Made by a program: the position numbers and the translations under genes. This document shows positions 62,040 to 64,000 of a stretch of DNA of 64,000 nt, piece after piece. Source of the DNA: Fimbriimonadaceae bacterium (GTDB taxonomy: Bacteria > Armatimonadota > Fimbriimonadia > Fimbriimonadales > Fimbriimonadaceae); NCBI GenBank assembly GCA_019454145.1, contig CP075366.1, forward strand, positions 2,211,564-2,275,563, read 5' to 3'. The notes under the pieces are model-generated. The model was given only the letters and a program-made list of their open reading frames with translations, ran no database searches and was not told the DNA's origin. Each line of letters starts with the position of its first letter. Position 1 is the stretch's first letter.

Positions 62040-63998
62040 TTAGAACTTCGCCGGAATCTTCACGCCCATGTTGTGCATAGTAAACGAAAACTCGTCGCGA
62101 ACCTCTTCCATCACCTTTTGAATAGGTTTGCCACCGCCGTGACCAGCCGATGTTTCGATCCTAATCAGCACCGGAGCAGGGCCAGCTTGGCAAGCCTGAA
62201 GGCGGGCCGCATACTTGAACGAGTGCGCAGGAACAACCCGATCATCGGTGTCCGCTGTTGTCACTAAGGTTGCCGGATAGATTGTGTTAGGTCGCAGGTT
62301 GTGGTAGGGCGAAATCCTGTAGAGGGCGAAAAATTCATCTTGATTCTCAGGAGAGCCGTAGTCACCTTCCCATGCCGAACCGATGGTGAATTTGTTGAAC
62401 CTCAGCATGTCCATCACACCAACTCCAGGAAGGCATACGCCGTACAAATCTGGGCGTTGATTCATAACCGCGCCAATGAGCAACCCGCCATTGGATTCCC
62501 CTTTAATGGCAAGTCGTTTTGGCTTGGTGTAGTTATTCTTTACCAACCATTCGGCACAGGCAATGAAGTCATCGTATGCGTTTTGTCGCCGTACCTTCGT
62601 AGCTGCTTCGTGCCATGATTTGCCGTACTCAGCTCCACCCCGAATGTTAGCGAGGCACCAGATTCCTCCCATGTCCATCCACACAGTTCGACTGGTGCTG
62701 AACCAAGGATTCGTGCTGCTTGCAAACCCTCCGTAAGCATAGAGGAGAGTAGGTTCATCGCCGTTGATTTTGAGATCCTTACGGTGAACAATGTACATCG
62801 GCACTCGAGTTTTGCCATCGCTAGAACGTACGAACACTTGCTTGGAAACATATTTCGATGTGTCCATTGGCATAACCGGCTTCCGGAACTCAGCCGCGTT
62901 GTTTGTAGCGGCATCGTAGCTGTAAATGGTCGCGGGTGTAGTGAGGTCTACGTAGCTGTAATAAGTTTTTCCGTCCCTGAGATTTGAGCCGAATCCGGAA
63001 ACGGTTCCTAGCCCGGGCAACTTGACTTTATGCAACGATTTTCCGTTGAGGTCAAAGACTTCTGGAACCGCGTGGGCATCCTTCATATAACCGACCACGA
63101 TTTGGGATTTCAGAAGAGAAACTGATTCGATGGCCTCTGGGCGCGAACGTACAACTTCCTCGAGTTTCGCGCCGACCTCTGGCTTCATGCGGATGACGCG
63201 ACCGTTAGGAGCATTGAGGTCAGTTTGGAAATAGAACATTCCATCGCGTTTGCCGAGGAACGAGTAACCCGCATCATCTTTGTCGTGTAGTTTGACGATT
63301 TGAGGCTGACCGACTCCGTTCATCTTGATCCAGTACAGCCGGTTGTTGATCGAACCTGGATCAGACACATAGATCAAAACTTCGCTTTTATCGTCGGTAA
63401 CGACCGGGAACAGGAACCGACTTGGATTATCTGAATCTTTGTAAATCAGTAGATCTTCGGATTGCTGGGTTCCAACTTTGTGGAAGTAAATAGATGCATC
63501 CACATTGGCATCTACAAATCCAGAACCCGCCTTTGGCTCTGGGTAGCGCAGATAATAGAATCCTGTGCCATCTGCGTTGATGGTTCCGCCGCCAAACTTC
63601 GACCATTTTACGCCTGTACCAAGGTCTTTGCCAGTGGCGACATCCATTACTTTCCACTCAATCCAGTCCGAACCAGATGCGGAAACTCCGTAGAGCATAC
63701 GGGTGCCGTCATTGCTAAAATCAGTGGCGTTCAATGCAACCGTGCCGTCTTTGCTAAACGTGTTGGGATCAAGCAGAACTCGAGGTTTGGCTCCTGGTTT
63801 ATCGATCACGAAGAGAACATCTTGAGCTTGCAATCCTGTGTTATGGAAGTAAAAAGTTCGGTCTCCCCGCTGAGTGGGGACGGTGTACCGCTCGTAGTTC
63901 ACGCGGTGGAGTAGTTCATCCAAAAGCGGCTTCGAGTTAGGAATCTTATGTAGGTAATCAAAAGTCAGTTTGTTTTGCGCATCTGCCCACTTTTTGAC
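62040..63998 (-). CDS. Prolyl oligopeptidase (S9A), partial at the right edge
   Basis: The frame continues to the window edge, so the N-terminus is missing; the Met at 63923 is internal because KKWADAQNKLTFDYLHKIP, a conserved S9A segment, precedes it. The beta-propeller domain is followed by the hydrolase domain. Ser lies in IKGESNGGLL, Asp in TTADTDDRVVPAHSFKYAA, and His in SAGHGGG. The enzyme cuts after proline in short peptides. About 652 residues are visible against ~700 in the family, so little is lost. Whether it has a signal peptide cannot be seen. Confidence 0.94.
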   Translation of the reverse strand, partial: VKKWADAQNKLTFDYLHKIPNSKPLLDELLHRVNYERYTVPTQRGDRTFYFHNTGLQAQDVLFVIDKPGAKPRVLLDPNTFSKDGTVALNATDFSNDGTRMLYGVSASGSDWIEWKVMDVATGKDLGTGVKWSKFGGGTINADGTGFYYLRYPEPKAGSGFVDANVDASIYFHKVGTQQSEDLLIYKDSDNPSRFLFPVVTDDKSEVLIYVSDPGSINNRLYWIKMNGVGQPQIVKLHDKDDAGYSFLGKRDGMFYFQTDLNAPNGRVIRMKPEVGAKLEEVVRSRPEAIESVSLLKSQIVVGYMKDAHAVPEVFDLNGKSLHKVKLPGLGTVSGFGSNLRDGKTYYSYVDLTTPATIYSYDAATNNAAEFRKPVMPMDTSKYVSKQVFVRSSDGKTRVPMYIVHRKDLKINGDEPTLLYAYGGFASSTNPWFSTSRTVWMDMGGIWCLANIRGGAEYGKSWHEAATKVRRQNAYDDFIACAEWLVKNNYTKPKRLAIKGESNGGLLIGAVMNQRPDLYGVCLPGVGVMDMLRFNKFTIGSAWEGDYGSPENQDEFFALYRISPYHNLRPNTIYPATLVTTADTDDRVVPAHSFKYAARLQACQAGPAPVLIRIETSAGHGGGKPIQKVMEEVRDEFSFTMHNMGVKIPAKF

Positions 63999-64000
63999 TT

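Overview
The window is a dense bacterial chromosome segment of about 50% G+C by eye. It encodes an aerobic, flagellated, diderm heterotroph. Complex I subunits, F1-ATPase beta and epsilon subunits and homogentisate dioxygenase indicate respiratory growth. MotA, MotB, FlgM and a cyclic-di-GMP riboswitch indicate regulated motility. An LD-carboxypeptidase, an RHS/YD-repeat protein, a PEP-CTERM protein and many Sec-type signal peptides indicate a complex envelope. The gene mix resembles Armatimonadota (Fimbriimonadia-like), but this is inference; no rRNA or other phylogenetic marker was analysed.

Layout. 0-5 kb: a GH38 alpha-mannosidase cut by the left edge, a DprA-like protein, and a ruvC-mutL repair pair coupled by a GTGA overlap. 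5-9 kb: motAB, a GH26-like membrane protein, and flgM preceded by a GEMM-I (c-di-GMP-I) riboswitch. 9-13.6 kb: homogentisate dioxygenase, two tandem secreted paralogues and atpC. 13.7-20.8 kb: a polymorphic toxin locus on the minus strand. It has a full-length secreted RHS protein with a nuclease-like tip, a small candidate immunity gene, an orphan RHS C-terminal cassette carrying a GIY-YIG nuclease, an LRR candidate immunity gene and an RraB-domain candidate immunity gene. This locus and a PEP-CTERM gene lie between atpD and atpC, which are usually adjacent. 21-31 kb: atpD, a polysaccharide deacetylase, a DUF1003 protein, a Kef/YbaL antiporter, PspA/IM30, LD-carboxypeptidase, a pyroglutamyl-peptidase-like protein and a sugar isomerase-like TIM barrel. 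31-42 kb: a minus-strand nuo operon G-H-J-K-L-M-(URO-D-like)-N that lacks nuoI. 42-45 kb: a large secreted Asp-box (BNR) repeat protein. 45-51 kb: sufB, two membrane-anchored paralogues and two MarR paralogues. 51-56 kb: a CocE-like hydrolase, MsrB, a diacylglycerol-kinase-family protein and an EAL phosphodiesterase. 55.7-58.6 kb: a suf operon (sufS, sufU, sufT-like, Rrf2 regulator, A-type carrier). 58.6-64 kb: CsaA-like, M32 carboxypeptidase, an ECF sigma/membrane anti-sigma-like pair, and a prolyl oligopeptidase cut by the right edge.

Connections. FlgM under a c-di-GMP aptamer, an EAL phosphodiesterase and motAB behind a possible sigma-28 promoter suggest second-messenger control of motility. 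The suf genes form an Fe-S assembly operon with an internal Rrf2-type regulator, and its clients would include Complex I. The RHS locus has the layout of a toxin-diversification locus: a 242-bp segment at the end of the core is duplicated ahead of the orphan tip. No CRISPR array, tRNA, rRNA, transposase or prophage was recognised.
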